Shown here: piece by piece, positions 9,679 to 18,648 of the stretch
How the letters are laid out: every line of letters begins with the position of its first letter
Position numbering within the stretch: the first letter of the stretch is position 1
Assembly: GCA_016278325.1 (NCBI GenBank)
Contig: JADQCB010000021.1
Location: 50,528-114,527 of the forward strand
Direction of reading: 5' to 3'
Length of the DNA stretch: 64,000 nucleotides
From: Actibacterium sp.
GTDB taxonomy: Bacteria > Pseudomonadota > Alphaproteobacteria > Rhodobacterales > Rhodobacteraceae
Position numbers and translations under genes: made by a program
Notes under the pieces: model-generated
What the model was told of the DNA's origin: nothing
Databases searched by the model: none
The model's input: only the letters and a program-made list of their open reading frames with translations

Positions 9679-10524
9679 ATGACCAACAGAAAGACAGGAC
9701 GCATCGCCTTTCAGGGGGAACCGGGGGCCTATTCGCATCAGGCCTGCCGCGAAACCTATCCGGAAATGGAGGCGCTGCCCTGCAAGACCTTCGAGGACGC
9801 GATCGAAACGGTGCGCAAGGGCACGGCCGACCTGGCGATGCTGCCGGTGGAGAACTCGACCTATGGGCGCGTTGCCGACATCCACCGCCTGCTGCCCGAG
9901 TCGGGGCTGCATATCGTCGGCGAAGCTTTCGTGCGGGTGCATATCAACTTGCTGGGGGTCCGGGGCGCGCGGCTTGACCAGGTCAAGCGCGCGATCAGCC
10001 ACACGGTGCTGCTGGGGCAGTGCCGCGGTTTCCTGCGGGAAAACGGGATCGACTGGATCACCGGCGCCGATACCGCGGGCTCGGCCCACCTGGTCGCCGA
10101 ACAGGGCGACCCCGAAGAGGCCGCCCTGGCCTCCGAACTGTCAGGCGAGATCTACGGGCTGGACGTTCTGGCCCGGCATATCGAGGATCACGACCGCAAC
10201 ACCACGCGCTTTCTGATCATGTCGCGCGAACTGGACCTCAAGCGGCGCGGCGATGCCGGCATGATGACCAGCTTCGTCTTTCGTGTGCGAAACATCCCGG
10301 CCGCGCTCTACAAGGCGATGGGCGGGTTCGCGACCAACGGGGTGAACATGACCAAGCTGGAAAGCTACATGGTGGACGGGTCGTTCAAGGCGACCCAGTT
10401 CTATGCCGATATCGAAGGCCATCCCGACGATTACAACGTAAGGCTGGCGCTGGAGGAGCTGGATTATTTCACCACCGACATGACGCTTCTGGGCGTCTAT
10501 CCGGCCGACCCGAAGCGCCACTGA
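9679..10524 (+). CDS. pheA: Prephenate dehydratase
   Basis: Converts prephenate to phenylpyruvate in phenylalanine synthesis. The 281-residue product has the catalytic domain first, with IAFQGEPGAYSHQA near the N-terminus, LPVENSTYGRV in the hinge, and the conserved NTTRFLIM motif. The ACT regulatory domain (LESYMVDGSFKATQFYADIEGH, cited for its ESYM and FYADIEGH motifs) binds phenylalanine for feedback control. It is a stand-alone enzyme without chorismate mutase, the usual form in alphaproteobacteria. The ATG at 9679 gives the family start (TGRIAFQGEPGA). Confidence 0.93.
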   Translation: MTNRKTGRIAFQGEPGAYSHQACRETYPEMEALPCKTFEDAIETVRKGTADLAMLPVENSTYGRVADIHRLLPESGLHIVGEAFVRVHINLLGVRGARLDQVKRAISHTVLLGQCRGFLRENGIDWITGADTAGSAHLVAEQGDPEEAALASELSGEIYGLDVLARHIEDHDRNTTRFLIMSRELDLKRRGDAGMMTSFVFRVRNIPAALYKAMGGFATNGVNMTKLESYMVDGSFKATQFYADIEGHPDDYNVRLALEELDYFTTDMTLLGVYPADPKRH

Positions 10525-10548
10525 GACGCGGCGGCGCGCGCTGCAGGT

Positions 10549-11016
10549 TTACTGCGGTCCGTTCAGCCGGTCCTCGATGTGGCGCGCGAAATCCTGCGTG
10601 CCGGACTTGAAGCGGCGCGTCAGGGTCGCCTTGGCCAGGCGCAGGGATTGCAGGAACAGGCGCGCCGACAATGTTGCGGGTTTGAGTTCCAGGTCCAGGA
10701 ACATCCGCGTCTGCCGCGGCGACAGCTGCACCAGCGCGACCGACATCACACCTTCCAGACCATCGACCCTGGACAGTAGGCGCAGGCTTTCGGACGGGTG
10801 GTATTCGGCCAGTTCGGACCGGACTTCGCGCGGTTTTCCGCGAAAGGTGAAACGGCTGATCCAGCACATGCCGGGGCCCGGCCGCTCCAGCGTATCGATG
10901 CGCGACACGCTTGCGCCACGGCGCAGGATCTCGCGTTCGAAACGGGGAAAATCCGACAGCGCGTCGAACACCCGTTCAATCGGTGCGGCAATGTCTTCGC
11001 GGGTCGAGAACTTCAT
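10549..11016 (-). CDS. SRPBCC (START/polyketide-cyclase-like) family protein
   Basis: A 155-residue cytosolic protein. It opens with MKFSTREDIAAPIERVFDALSDFPRFE, the first strand and helix typical of the SRPBCC fold (I-AP-E-VF-ALSD-). These domains form a hydrophobic ligand cavity; the ligand and role are unknown here. GGAG lies just before the ATG. It follows nudC by 39 bases on the same strand and may share its transcript. Confidence 0.7.
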   Translation of the reverse strand: MKFSTREDIAAPIERVFDALSDFPRFEREILRRGASVSRIDTLERPGPGMCWISRFTFRGKPREVRSELAEYHPSESLRLLSRVDGLEGVMSVALVQLSPRQTRMFLDLELKPATLSARLFLQSLRLAKATLTRRFKSGTQDFARHIEDRLNGPQ

Positions 11017-11055
11017 TTGCTCCGCCGGACGGTTCGAGGTGTCCCTCTTGTCGCG

Positions 11056-12021
11056 TCAATTCAGCCGATCCGCAAGCCAGTTGGACAAAAGAAACTGTGC
11101 TATGGCACCGCGGCGCGCCGGGCGCATGGCGTCGCTTTCGCCTGCGAACACGGCCAGCATCTGTTCGCGGCTCATCCATTTCGCATCCTCGATCTCGTCC
11201 GGGTCGATGGTGATTTCGCGGCTGGTGGCCTGCCCGTGACACCCCAGCATCAGCGACGCCGGGAACGGCCAGGGCTGCGAGGCGAGATAGCTGACCGGGC
11301 CGACATTCACGCCGGATTCCTCGAACACCTCGCGGCGCACGGCCGCCTCGATCGACTCGCCCGGTTCGACGAAGCCCGCCAGCAACGAGAACATGCCCTC
11401 GGGCCAATGCGGCGAGCGGCCCATCAGCACCGAATTACCATGCGTTATCAGCATGATAACCACCGGATCGGTGCGCGGAAAATGATGCGCGCCGCAGGCC
11501 GGGCACCTGCTTTGCCATCCGGCCATCCAGAATTCCGAGCGCTGGCCGCAGCGCGAACAGAAAGCGTGGCTGCGATGCCAGCCGGTGATCGCCTTGGCGG
11601 TGGCGGCGAGTTCCGCCTCGCGCGCGGTCAGGATGGTCATCATCCGCCGCAGTTCGGCGAAGGCCTGGTCATCGTCCAGCAGCGGGTGGCGCTGTTCCGA
11701 GGGGTCCAGGAAGGCATCCAGCGTATCGGGGATCTCATCGGGTTCCCAGTCCGAGATATCGACGGCGAAACGCCCGGCCGCACCCTCCAGCCCGAGAAAG
11801 ACCGACTGCGCCGCACGGCCCTTGACCAGCCGGTGGCTTGCCGGCAGCCAGCCCAGGGCCTGCCGGTTGCCAAGCCGGAAAAGCGGCTTGCCGCGCCAGA
11901 CCGGCAAGACCCGCGCCGTGCCGTCGCCCCACAGCCGGTCCAGCGCGGCCGGATCGCCGCGCAGATGCGCCGCCCGGTCCAGCCCCGAGCCCCCGAATGT
12001 CACCGTTTCCGCGTCTCGCAT
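11056..12021 (-). CDS. nudC: NADH pyrophosphatase (de-capping Nudix hydrolase)
   Basis: Hydrolyses NADH to NMNH and AMP and can remove NAD caps from RNA. The 321-residue product shows the NudC order: N-terminal domain, a four-cysteine zinc ribbon (Cys155, 158, 173, 176), then the Nudix box at residues 216-238 (GFVEPGESIE...REVFEESGV). The substrate motif SQPWPFP follows the Nudix box, as in true NudC proteins. The start MRDAETVTFGG has GGGAGAG upstream. Confidence 0.93.
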   Translation of the reverse strand: MRDAETVTFGGSGLDRAAHLRGDPAALDRLWGDGTARVLPVWRGKPLFRLGNRQALGWLPASHRLVKGRAAQSVFLGLEGAAGRFAVDISDWEPDEIPDTLDAFLDPSEQRHPLLDDDQAFAELRRMMTILTAREAELAATAKAITGWHRSHAFCSRCGQRSEFWMAGWQSRCPACGAHHFPRTDPVVIMLITHGNSVLMGRSPHWPEGMFSLLAGFVEPGESIEAAVRREVFEESGVNVGPVSYLASQPWPFPASLMLGCHGQATSREITIDPDEIEDAKWMSREQMLAVFAGESDAMRPARRGAIAQFLLSNWLADRLN

Positions 12022-12152
12022 CGTCACTCTCCCTGATGATCTGTGACTGCCATGCCCCACCGGGACAGGCAATCCCGCATGAACTCTCCTTTAAGGCGAG
12101 TTTTCTCTGGTCGTCGGGGGCCTGCTCCGACTAGGGTCACGAAAATGACGGG

Positions 12153-14180
12153 GTGGGGCTCTGTCGGCGCAAACGGACGGATCGCGCGCCGGGCGTCACG
12201 GGCCAGCACCAGACGAAGCTGACGAACGGCCGGGATTTCATCACCGGCAGGAATGCGGGGGCATCCTTGATCGCGCTTCACCCATACTCGGCCCGTGCGG
12301 CCGCGGGGCAGGCCCATTTGCGCATCATGGGAACCACCGACATCCACATGCATGTCTATCCCTACGATTATTATTCGGATCGTCCGGTGAACACGGGGGG
12401 CCTGGCGCGGACCGCGGCGCATATCGACGCGATCCGGGCCGAGGCGACCAATTCATTGCTGCTGGACAATGGCGATTTCCTGCAAGGCACACCGATGGCC
12501 GACTACATCGCCTATGAGCGCGGCATGAAAGAGGGCGATCTGCACCCGGTCATCGCCGCGCTGAACGCGATCGGGCTGGATGCCGCCACGATCGGCAATC
12601 ATGAATTCAACTATGGGTTGGATTTCCTCATGAAATCCATGGCCGGGGCGCGGTTTCCGGTCGTGCTGGCCAATATCGCGACAGCTGCGGGCGCAGACCC
12701 ACGCGCCGATCGCACGCTTTTCCGTCCCTATGTCATTCTCGACCGGCGGTTGACCGACGGGGCCGGCAACACCCATCCGATCCGGGTGGGGGTGATCGGG
12801 TTCACGCCGCCGCAGGTCATGAACTGGGACCGGCGCCACCTTGAGGGCCGGGTCGTGGCCCGCGACATCGTCGAAACCGCCCGGGCCCTTGTGCCGCAGA
12901 TGCAAGAGGACGGTGCCGATATCGTCATCGCCCTGTCGCATTCGGGTATCGGGGCCGCCGCGCATACCGAGGGAATGGAAAATGCCTCTGTTCCGCTGGC
13001 GGCGGTCGCGGGTATCGACGCGGTCATCACCGGACATACCCATCTTGTCTTTCCATCCCGCAACTTTCCCGGCGCCGGCCCGGTGGATGGTGTCGCGGGC
13101 AGGATTCACGGCAAGCCGGCGGTCATGGGGGGGTTCTGGGGGTCGCATCTGGGGGTGATCGATCTTCTTCTGCAACGCGATGGCAACGCCTGGCAGGTGG
13201 TCAACACCGAATCGCAAACCCACCCGATTGCCAGGCGCAACAACGACCGTTCGATCACCCCCCCGGTGCAGAGTGAAAATGCCGTCCTGGCCTCGGTCGC
13301 GGCCGATCATGCGGCGACCCTGGCCTATGTGCGCCGCGCCGTGGGCCGGACGACGGCACCCTTGCATTCCTACTTTGCGCTGGTTGCCGACGATCCCTCG
13401 ATCCAGGCGGTGGCGAATGCCCAGATCTGGTATATGAAACAGGTGTTGCGGGGCACCCCCCACGAAGGGGTGCCGGTCCTGTCCGCCACCGCGCCTTTCA
13501 AGGCGGGGGGGCGCGGTGGGCCGGAGCATTACACCGACATTCCAGCCGGTGATGTGACGATCGGCAACGTGGCCGACCTCTATCTTTATCCCAACACGGT
13601 GCGCGCGGTGCGCGTGACCGGGGCACAGGTGAAGGACTGGCTGGAACGCAGCGCCGGCATGTTCAACCGGATCACGCCGGGCGCGGCGGACCAGGTTCTG
13701 CTGAACCGCGACTTCCCCAGTTACAATTTCGACGTGATCGACGGGGTCGAATACCAGATAGACCTGGGCCAGCCGTCGAAATACGCCACCGCCGACGGCG
13801 CGCTTGCCGATCCCGACGCAAACCGTATCGTCGGGTTGAGCTTCGGCGGGCGGCCATTGGCGCCGGATGAGGAATTCATTATCGCCACCAACAATTTCCG
13901 TGCCTCGGGGGGCGGTAATTTCCCCGGCGCCGACGGCGCGACCGTCGTGTTCGAGGCACCCGATACCATCCGCGACGTGATCGTGCGCCATATCGTCGAA
14001 CACGGCACGATCAACCCGCAGGCGGACGGCAACTGGCGCTTTCGCCCGATGCCCGGCACCACGGTGCTGTTCGATACCGGGCCGGGCGCCGCGCGATACG
14101 CCGATTCCGTTCCGGGCGTTGCGCTGGAACCCGCGGGCGATGGGCCCGACGGGTTCACGCGCTTTCGCATCTTTCTGTAG
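12153..14180 (+). CDS. Bifunctional 2',3'-cyclic-nucleotide 2'-phosphodiesterase / 3'-nucleotidase
   Basis: A secreted metallophosphatase of the 5'-nucleotidase/CpdB family, about 675 residues. The metal-binding motifs are TTDIHMH, LDNGDFLQG, GNHEFNYG, ALSHSG and ITGHTHLVF; the C-terminal nucleotide-binding domain contains NNFRASGGGNFPG. The start is uncertain. The first in-frame GTG is at 12153, but the segment GRDFITGRNAGASLIALHPYSARAAAG (residues about 26-52) looks like a Tat signal whose first Arg has become Gly, and no ATG precedes it in frame. The real start may be a CTG or TTG around 12219-12270. The next in-frame ATG (12327) would remove the export signal. Confidence 0.85.
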   Translation: MGLCRRKRTDRAPGVTGQHQTKLTNGRDFITGRNAGASLIALHPYSARAAAGQAHLRIMGTTDIHMHVYPYDYYSDRPVNTGGLARTAAHIDAIRAEATNSLLLDNGDFLQGTPMADYIAYERGMKEGDLHPVIAALNAIGLDAATIGNHEFNYGLDFLMKSMAGARFPVVLANIATAAGADPRADRTLFRPYVILDRRLTDGAGNTHPIRVGVIGFTPPQVMNWDRRHLEGRVVARDIVETARALVPQMQEDGADIVIALSHSGIGAAAHTEGMENASVPLAAVAGIDAVITGHTHLVFPSRNFPGAGPVDGVAGRIHGKPAVMGGFWGSHLGVIDLLLQRDGNAWQVVNTESQTHPIARRNNDRSITPPVQSENAVLASVAADHAATLAYVRRAVGRTTAPLHSYFALVADDPSIQAVANAQIWYMKQVLRGTPHEGVPVLSATAPFKAGGRGGPEHYTDIPAGDVTIGNVADLYLYPNTVRAVRVTGAQVKDWLERSAGMFNRITPGAADQVLLNRDFPSYNFDVIDGVEYQIDLGQPSKYATADGALADPDANRIVGLSFGGRPLAPDEEFIIATNNFRASGGGNFPGADGATVVFEAPDTIRDVIVRHIVEHGTINPQADGNWRFRPMPGTTVLFDTGPGAARYADSVPGVALEPAGDGPDGFTRFRIFL

Positions 14181-14250
14181 GGCAAGAGCAGACGGGCAGA
14201 GCGTGGCCCGCCCCTTGCGAATCCGCCCGATGCGGCCTAGATACGCGATT

Positions 14251-14344
14251 GAGAGGTTGGCGCGGGCAAGCGCCTCGCCAACCCGGTCAGGTCCGGAAGG
14301 AAGCAGCCGCAACGAGCCCCGCTTGGGTCGCTGTCCAACCTCTC
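14251..14344 (+). ncRNA. ffs: Signal recognition particle RNA, small bacterial type (4.5S)
   Basis: The conserved SRP apical region GGTCAGGTCCGGAAGGAAGC (14285-14304) carries the GGAA tetraloop and is followed by the AGCC and GGGTCGC segments. The termini pair perfectly: GAGAGGTTGG (14251-14260) with CCAACCTCTC (14335-14344). This is the short, roughly 95-nt form used with Ffh to target membrane proteins. It sits just upstream of dnaX, a common alphaproteobacterial position. Confidence 0.95.
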
Positions 14345-14462
14345 ACCCTGCCCAGCATATTGCATGGCGTTCCAATGCAGGCACGGCTTGCCGGACGCCC
14401 GGCGCTGGACCTCCGCCCGGCCAGGCCCTAGTCTGGACCCTGCTTCGAATCCGTGAGGGGTC

Positions 14463-16214
14463 ATGACCGACACGCCCGGCACCGGCTATCAGGTGCTTGC
14501 CCGAAAATACCGCCCCGCGACCTTTGCCGATCTGATCGGGCAGGATGCGATGGTGCGCACGCTGAAGAATGCCTTCGCCGCGGACCGGATCGCCGCGGCC
14601 TTCATCATGACCGGGATCCGCGGCACCGGGAAGACCACGACGGCGCGCATCATCTCCAAGGGGATGAACTGTATCGGGCCGGACGGCACCGGCGGGCCGA
14701 CCACCGATCCCTGCGGCCGGTGCGAGCATTGCGTTGCCATCGCCGAAGGGCGTCATGTCGACGTGATGGAGATGGACGCGGCCAGCCGCACCGGGGTGGG
14801 CGACATCCGAGAGATCATCGACAGCGTGCATTACCGGGCGGCGAGCGCGCGCTACAAGATCTATATCATCGACGAGGTTCACATGCTGTCCACCAGCGCC
14901 TTCAACGCGCTGCTGAAGACGCTCGAGGAACCGCCCGCCCATGTGAAATTCATCTTCGCCACGACCGAGATCCGCAAGGTGCCGGTCACGGTGCTGTCGC
15001 GTTGTCAGCGGTTCGACCTGCGCCGGATCGAGCCCGAGGTGATGATCTCGCACCTGAAATCCATCGCCGACAAGGAAGGCGCGGAAATCGCCGAGGATGC
15101 GCTGGCGCTTATCACCCGGGCGGCCGAAGGCTCGGTCCGCGACGCGATGAGCCTGATGGATCAGGCGATTTCCCACGGTGCCGGTGAAACCACGGCCGAC
15201 CAGGTGCGCGCGATGCTGGGGCTGGCCGATCGCGGCCGGGTTCTGGACCTGTTCGACATGATCATGGCCGGCGACGCCGCCGGCGCGCTGTCCGAACTGG
15301 GCGCGCAATATGCCGATGGCGCCGATCCGATGGCTGTCCTGCGTGACCTGGCCGAGATCACGCATTGGGTTTCGGTGATCAAGATCACGCCCGCGGCGGC
15401 CGAGGATCCGACCGTTTCGCCAGACGAACGCACGCGCGGTCTGGTGATGGCCGAAAAGCTTCCGATGCGGGCGCTGACGCGGATGTGGCAGATGCTGCTG
15501 AAGGCGCTGGAAGAGGTCGCACAGGCCCCCAACGCGATGATGGCCGCGGAAATGGCGATCATCCGGCTGACCCATGTGGCCAACCTTCCCGCACCGGAAG
15601 AGCTGGTTCGCAAGCTTCAGGACATGCCGCAACCGCCTCAGGGCCCCGGCAACGGCGGGCCGGCGCCGGCGCCGCCGAACGACACCACGTCGCAGGCCCG
15701 CGGCCCTGTCAATATCGCGACGTCCGGCAATGGCGGTGGCCCTGTCGCGGCGCTGGCGCAGGTGCCCGAATCCGCGCTGGCGCGCTATGCCCGCTTCGAT
15801 CAGGTGATCGAGCTGATACGCAGCAACCGCGACGTGAAACTTCTGGTCGAGGTCGAGAACACGCTGCGGCTTGTCAGCTATTCGCCCGGGCGGATCGAAT
15901 TCGAACCGACAGAGGACGCCCCGCGCGACCTGGCCGCACGCCTGGGAAGCCGTCTTCAGGCGTGGACCGGCGCGCGCTGGGCCGTGTCGGTCACCGGCGC
16001 CGGCGGCGGCAAGACCATTGCCGAAGATCGCGATTCCGAACGCCTGCGCCTGGAAGCGCAGGCACGGGAACATCCGCTTGTCCAGGCCGTGCTTGATGCC
16101 TTTCCGCAGGCCCGGATTACCGATATCAGGACCCCTGACGCCCGCGCCCGGGCCGCCGCCGAAGCGGCGCTGCCCGAGGTCGAGGATGAATGGGATCCCT
16201 TCGAGGAAGAGTAA
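14463..16214 (+). CDS. dnaX: DNA polymerase III subunits gamma/tau
   Basis: Clamp-loader ATPase of the replicative polymerase, 583 residues. The N-terminal AAA+ domain has Walker A GIRGTGKTT (51-59), the zinc module Cys70/84/87/90, Walker B IIDEVHML and the sensor SRC. A Pro/Gly-rich linker (around residues 395-430) leads to the tau-specific C-terminal part that contacts the polymerase and DnaB; it ends acidic (EVEDEWDPFEEE). No A-rich slippery heptamer of the E. coli type is visible, so a separate gamma form by frameshifting is not predicted. dnaX-ybaB-recR is a conserved operon. Confidence 0.95.
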   Translation: MTDTPGTGYQVLARKYRPATFADLIGQDAMVRTLKNAFAADRIAAAFIMTGIRGTGKTTTARIISKGMNCIGPDGTGGPTTDPCGRCEHCVAIAEGRHVDVMEMDAASRTGVGDIREIIDSVHYRAASARYKIYIIDEVHMLSTSAFNALLKTLEEPPAHVKFIFATTEIRKVPVTVLSRCQRFDLRRIEPEVMISHLKSIADKEGAEIAEDALALITRAAEGSVRDAMSLMDQAISHGAGETTADQVRAMLGLADRGRVLDLFDMIMAGDAAGALSELGAQYADGADPMAVLRDLAEITHWVSVIKITPAAAEDPTVSPDERTRGLVMAEKLPMRALTRMWQMLLKALEEVAQAPNAMMAAEMAIIRLTHVANLPAPEELVRKLQDMPQPPQGPGNGGPAPAPPNDTTSQARGPVNIATSGNGGGPVAALAQVPESALARYARFDQVIELIRSNRDVKLLVEVENTLRLVSYSPGRIEFEPTEDAPRDLAARLGSRLQAWTGARWAVSVTGAGGGKTIAEDRDSERLRLEAQAREHPLVQAVLDAFPQARITDIRTPDARARAAAEAALPEVEDEWDPFEEE

Positions 16215-16224
16215 GGAGACAGCA

Positions 16225-16569
16225 ATGTTCAAGGGTCTGGGTGGTCTCGGCGACATGGCCGGGATGATGAAGAAGGCGCAAGAGATGCAGGGCAAGGTCA
16301 GCGCCCTGCAGGAAGAGCTGCACAACATCACCGTGACCGGCGAAAGCGGTGCCGGGCTGGTGAAGGCGACGGCGACTGCCAAGGGCGAACTGACCGGCCT
16401 GGATATCGACCCCTCGATCTTCCGCCCCGACGAAAAGGAAGTGGCCGAGGACCTGATCCTGGCCGCGATAAAGGATGCGCAGGCCCGGGCGCAGGAGCGC
16501 AGCCAGCAGGAGATGCGCAAACTGTCCGAGGAAATGGGCCTGCCGGCCGACATGAACCTGCCCTTCTAG
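16225..16569 (+). CDS. YbaB/EbfC family nucleoid-associated protein
   Basis: A 114-residue DNA-binding dimer that bridges DNA. It begins MFKGLGGLGDMAGMMKKAQEMQ, the usual YbaB start (cited for GMMKKAQEMQ), has the central VTGESGAGLVKATATAKGEL strand region and ends GLPADMNLPF. The Shine-Dalgarno AAGGAG (16213-16218) overlaps the dnaX stop. It is coupled between dnaX and recR. Confidence 0.93.
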   Translation: MFKGLGGLGDMAGMMKKAQEMQGKVSALQEELHNITVTGESGAGLVKATATAKGELTGLDIDPSIFRPDEKEVAEDLILAAIKDAQARAQERSQQEMRKLSEEMGLPADMNLPF

Positions 16570-16578
16570 TCGCCCGCC

Positions 16579-17178
16579 GTGACCGATAACGCGCGCGACA
16601 TCGAGACCCTGATCGAGCTGATGGCCCGGCTGCCCGGGCTCGGGCCACGCTCGGCCCGGCGCGCGGTGCTGCATCTGATCCAGAAACGCGCGATCCTGAT
16701 GGGGCCGCTGGCGCAAGCGATGCAGCAGGTGGCGGCGACAGCGCGCGAATGCCTCAACTGCGGCAATATCGGCACCGCCGAGATCTGCGAGATCTGCCGA
16801 AACGAAAAGCGCGCCAACGGTCTGATCTGCGTTGTCGAGGATGTGGCCGATCTCTGGGCGATGGAACGCGGGCAATCCTTTTCCGGGCGCTATCATGTGC
16901 TGGGCGGCACGTTGTCGGCGCTCGATTCCGTGGGGCCCGAGGATCTGCGGATTCCGCGGCTGGTGGACCGGGTTGCCAGCGAATCGATCACCGAGGTGAT
17001 CCTGGCGCTGAATGCGACCGTCGATGGCCAGACCACCGCGCATTACATCGCCGAACAGCTGGAAGGCGCCGGCGTCTCGGTCACGTCGCTGGCGCAGGGC
17101 GTGCCGATCGGTGGCGAGCTCGATTACCTGGACGATGGCACGATCACCGCCGCGTTGCAGGCGCGCAAGCGGTTCTGA
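16579..17178 (+). CDS. recR: Recombination mediator protein RecR
   Basis: Works with RecO/RecF to load RecA on gapped DNA. The 199-residue product has the N-terminal helix-hairpin-helix ([16 protein letters not shown]), a zinc finger with Cys58, 61, 70 and 73, and a Toprim domain ([32 protein letters not shown]). It starts with GTG 9 bases after ybaB. A strong hairpin lies 50 bases after the stop and ends the operon. Confidence 0.95.
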   Translation: MTDNARDIETLIELMARLPGLGPRSARRAVLHLIQKRAILMGPLAQAMQQVAATARECLNCGNIGTAEICEICRNEKRANGLICVVEDVADLWAMERGQSFSGRYHVLGGTLSALDSVGPEDLRIPRLVDRVASESITEVILALNATVDGQTTAHYIAEQLEGAGVSVTSLAQGVPIGGELDYLDDGTITAALQARKRF

Positions 17179-17224
17179 GGCGCCGGTCCGCCCGGGCCCG
17201 GGCCGCCAGGGGCGTGCGCAATCA

Positions 17225-17255
17225 AAAAGCCCCGGCAGGATATGCCGGGGCTTTT
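17225..17255. terminator. Bidirectional Rho-independent terminator between recR and the TRAP operon
   Basis: AAAAGCCCCGGCA (17225-17237) pairs with TGCCGGGGCTTTT (17243-17255) around a 5-base loop. A-runs and T-runs flank both sides, so it can stop recR transcription from the left and the TRAP genes from the right. Confidence 0.9.
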
Positions 17256-17289
17256 GTCTGCGTGCATGGGTCGGCCAGCGCCGCGGCTG

Positions 17290-18645
17290 TCACCCGTAGA
17301 CCAGCCTGGGAAGCCAGATGATCACTTGCGGAAACAGCATGCAGACCAACAGCCCGACCACCTGCAACATCAGGAACGGCACCGCGGCCTTGAAGATGTC
17401 GGTCATCGGGATTTCCGGCGGCGCCACGCCGCGCAGATAGAACAGCGCATATCCGAATGGTGGCGACAGAAAGCTCATCTGCATGTTGACCAGGTAAAGC
17501 ACGCCGAACCACAGCACCAGGTCATCGGGGCTGTCCAGCCCGAACGAGGCCGCCCCAAGCGCCTTGATGATCGGCACGAAGATCGGAACGCAGAGCAGCA
17601 GGATGCCGACCCAGTCCAGGAACATCCCCAGGATCACCAGGATGATCTGCATCACGATCAGGATGCCCCAGGGGCCCAGCCCGGTCGCGGCAAGCGCCTC
17701 TTCCACGAATTGCTGGCCACCTTCCAGGACATAGAGCCCGACGAAGATCGTCGCGCCGAACATGATCCAGATCACCATCGCGCTGGCCTTGAGCGTGGTC
17801 AGGCAGGCCTCGCGCACCGTGGGCCAGTCCAGCTTGCGGTGGATCGCGGCGACGATGAACGCGCCGAACGTGCCGATCCCGGCGGCCTCGACCGGGGTGG
17901 CGATGCCCGAAAAGATGACCCCCAGCACGACCACGACCAGGGTGATCGGCGCTCCCATCTTGCCCACCAGGTGCAGCTTTTCCAGGTTGCTGACCCGCTC
18001 GGCCACCGGGATTGCCGGGCCGAGCGCCGGATTGATGTAGCAGCGCAGCGTGACATAGGCGATATACATGCCCGACAGCAGCAGGCCGGGAATCACCGCG
18101 CCGATGAACAGCTCGCCCACCGATTGCTCGGCGACCACGGCATAGATGATCGCCAGGATCGACGGCGGGATCAGGATGCCCAGCGTGCCGCCGGCCATGA
18201 TCGACCCCATCGCGATCTTTGGGTCGTAATTGCGCTGAAGCATTGCCGGCAGCGCGATGATGCCCATCGTCACCACCGCCGCGCCGATCACGCCGACCAT
18301 CGCGGCCAGGATCGTCGAGGCGATGACGGTGGCCGAGGCCAGCCCGCCCTTCACCCCGCCCAGGACCTTGTAGATCACGTCGAACATGTCGTTGATGATG
18401 CCGGCCCGTTCCAGCATCGCCGCCATGAAGATGAACAAGGGGATCGCCGACAGCTGGTAGTTGGTCATCAGCGGGAAGATCCGCGACGGAACGATGTTCA
18501 GCGCCTGCGCATCGCCCAGGATGAACAGGAAGACGCAGGCCAGGCCGCCGGTCACGAAAGCCAGCGGAAGGCCCGCCATCAGCAGCACCAGAAGGCTGCC
18601 GAACATGATGAGCGTCAGAAGCCCGATACCGATTTCAATACCCAT
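17290..18645 (-). CDS. dctM: TRAP transporter large permease, DctM family
   Basis: The ion-coupled membrane subunit of a tripartite ATP-independent transporter, 451 residues with about 12-14 hydrophobic segments. Family blocks are PLAFVTGGLACVFLF near the start, PLFIFMAAMLERAGI, the GGTLGILIPPSI pore loop and LDWVGILLLCVPIFVPI near the end. Solute type is not clear from the sequence. It starts 3 bases after the small-permease stop, so the two are translated together. Confidence 0.93.
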   Translation of the reverse strand: MGIEIGIGLLTLIMFGSLLVLLMAGLPLAFVTGGLACVFLFILGDAQALNIVPSRIFPLMTNYQLSAIPLFIFMAAMLERAGIINDMFDVIYKVLGGVKGGLASATVIASTILAAMVGVIGAAVVTMGIIALPAMLQRNYDPKIAMGSIMAGGTLGILIPPSILAIIYAVVAEQSVGELFIGAVIPGLLLSGMYIAYVTLRCYINPALGPAIPVAERVSNLEKLHLVGKMGAPITLVVVVLGVIFSGIATPVEAAGIGTFGAFIVAAIHRKLDWPTVREACLTTLKASAMVIWIMFGATIFVGLYVLEGGQQFVEEALAATGLGPWGILIVMQIILVILGMFLDWVGILLLCVPIFVPIIKALGAASFGLDSPDDLVLWFGVLYLVNMQMSFLSPPFGYALFYLRGVAPPEIPMTDIFKAAVPFLMLQVVGLLVCMLFPQVIIWLPRLVYG

Positions 18646-18648
18646 CCG

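Noticed and set aside
14463..16214. Programmed frameshift in dnaX
   Set aside because: No A-AAA-AAG-type slippery heptamer or other convincing homopolymer was seen between the AAA+ part and the tail.
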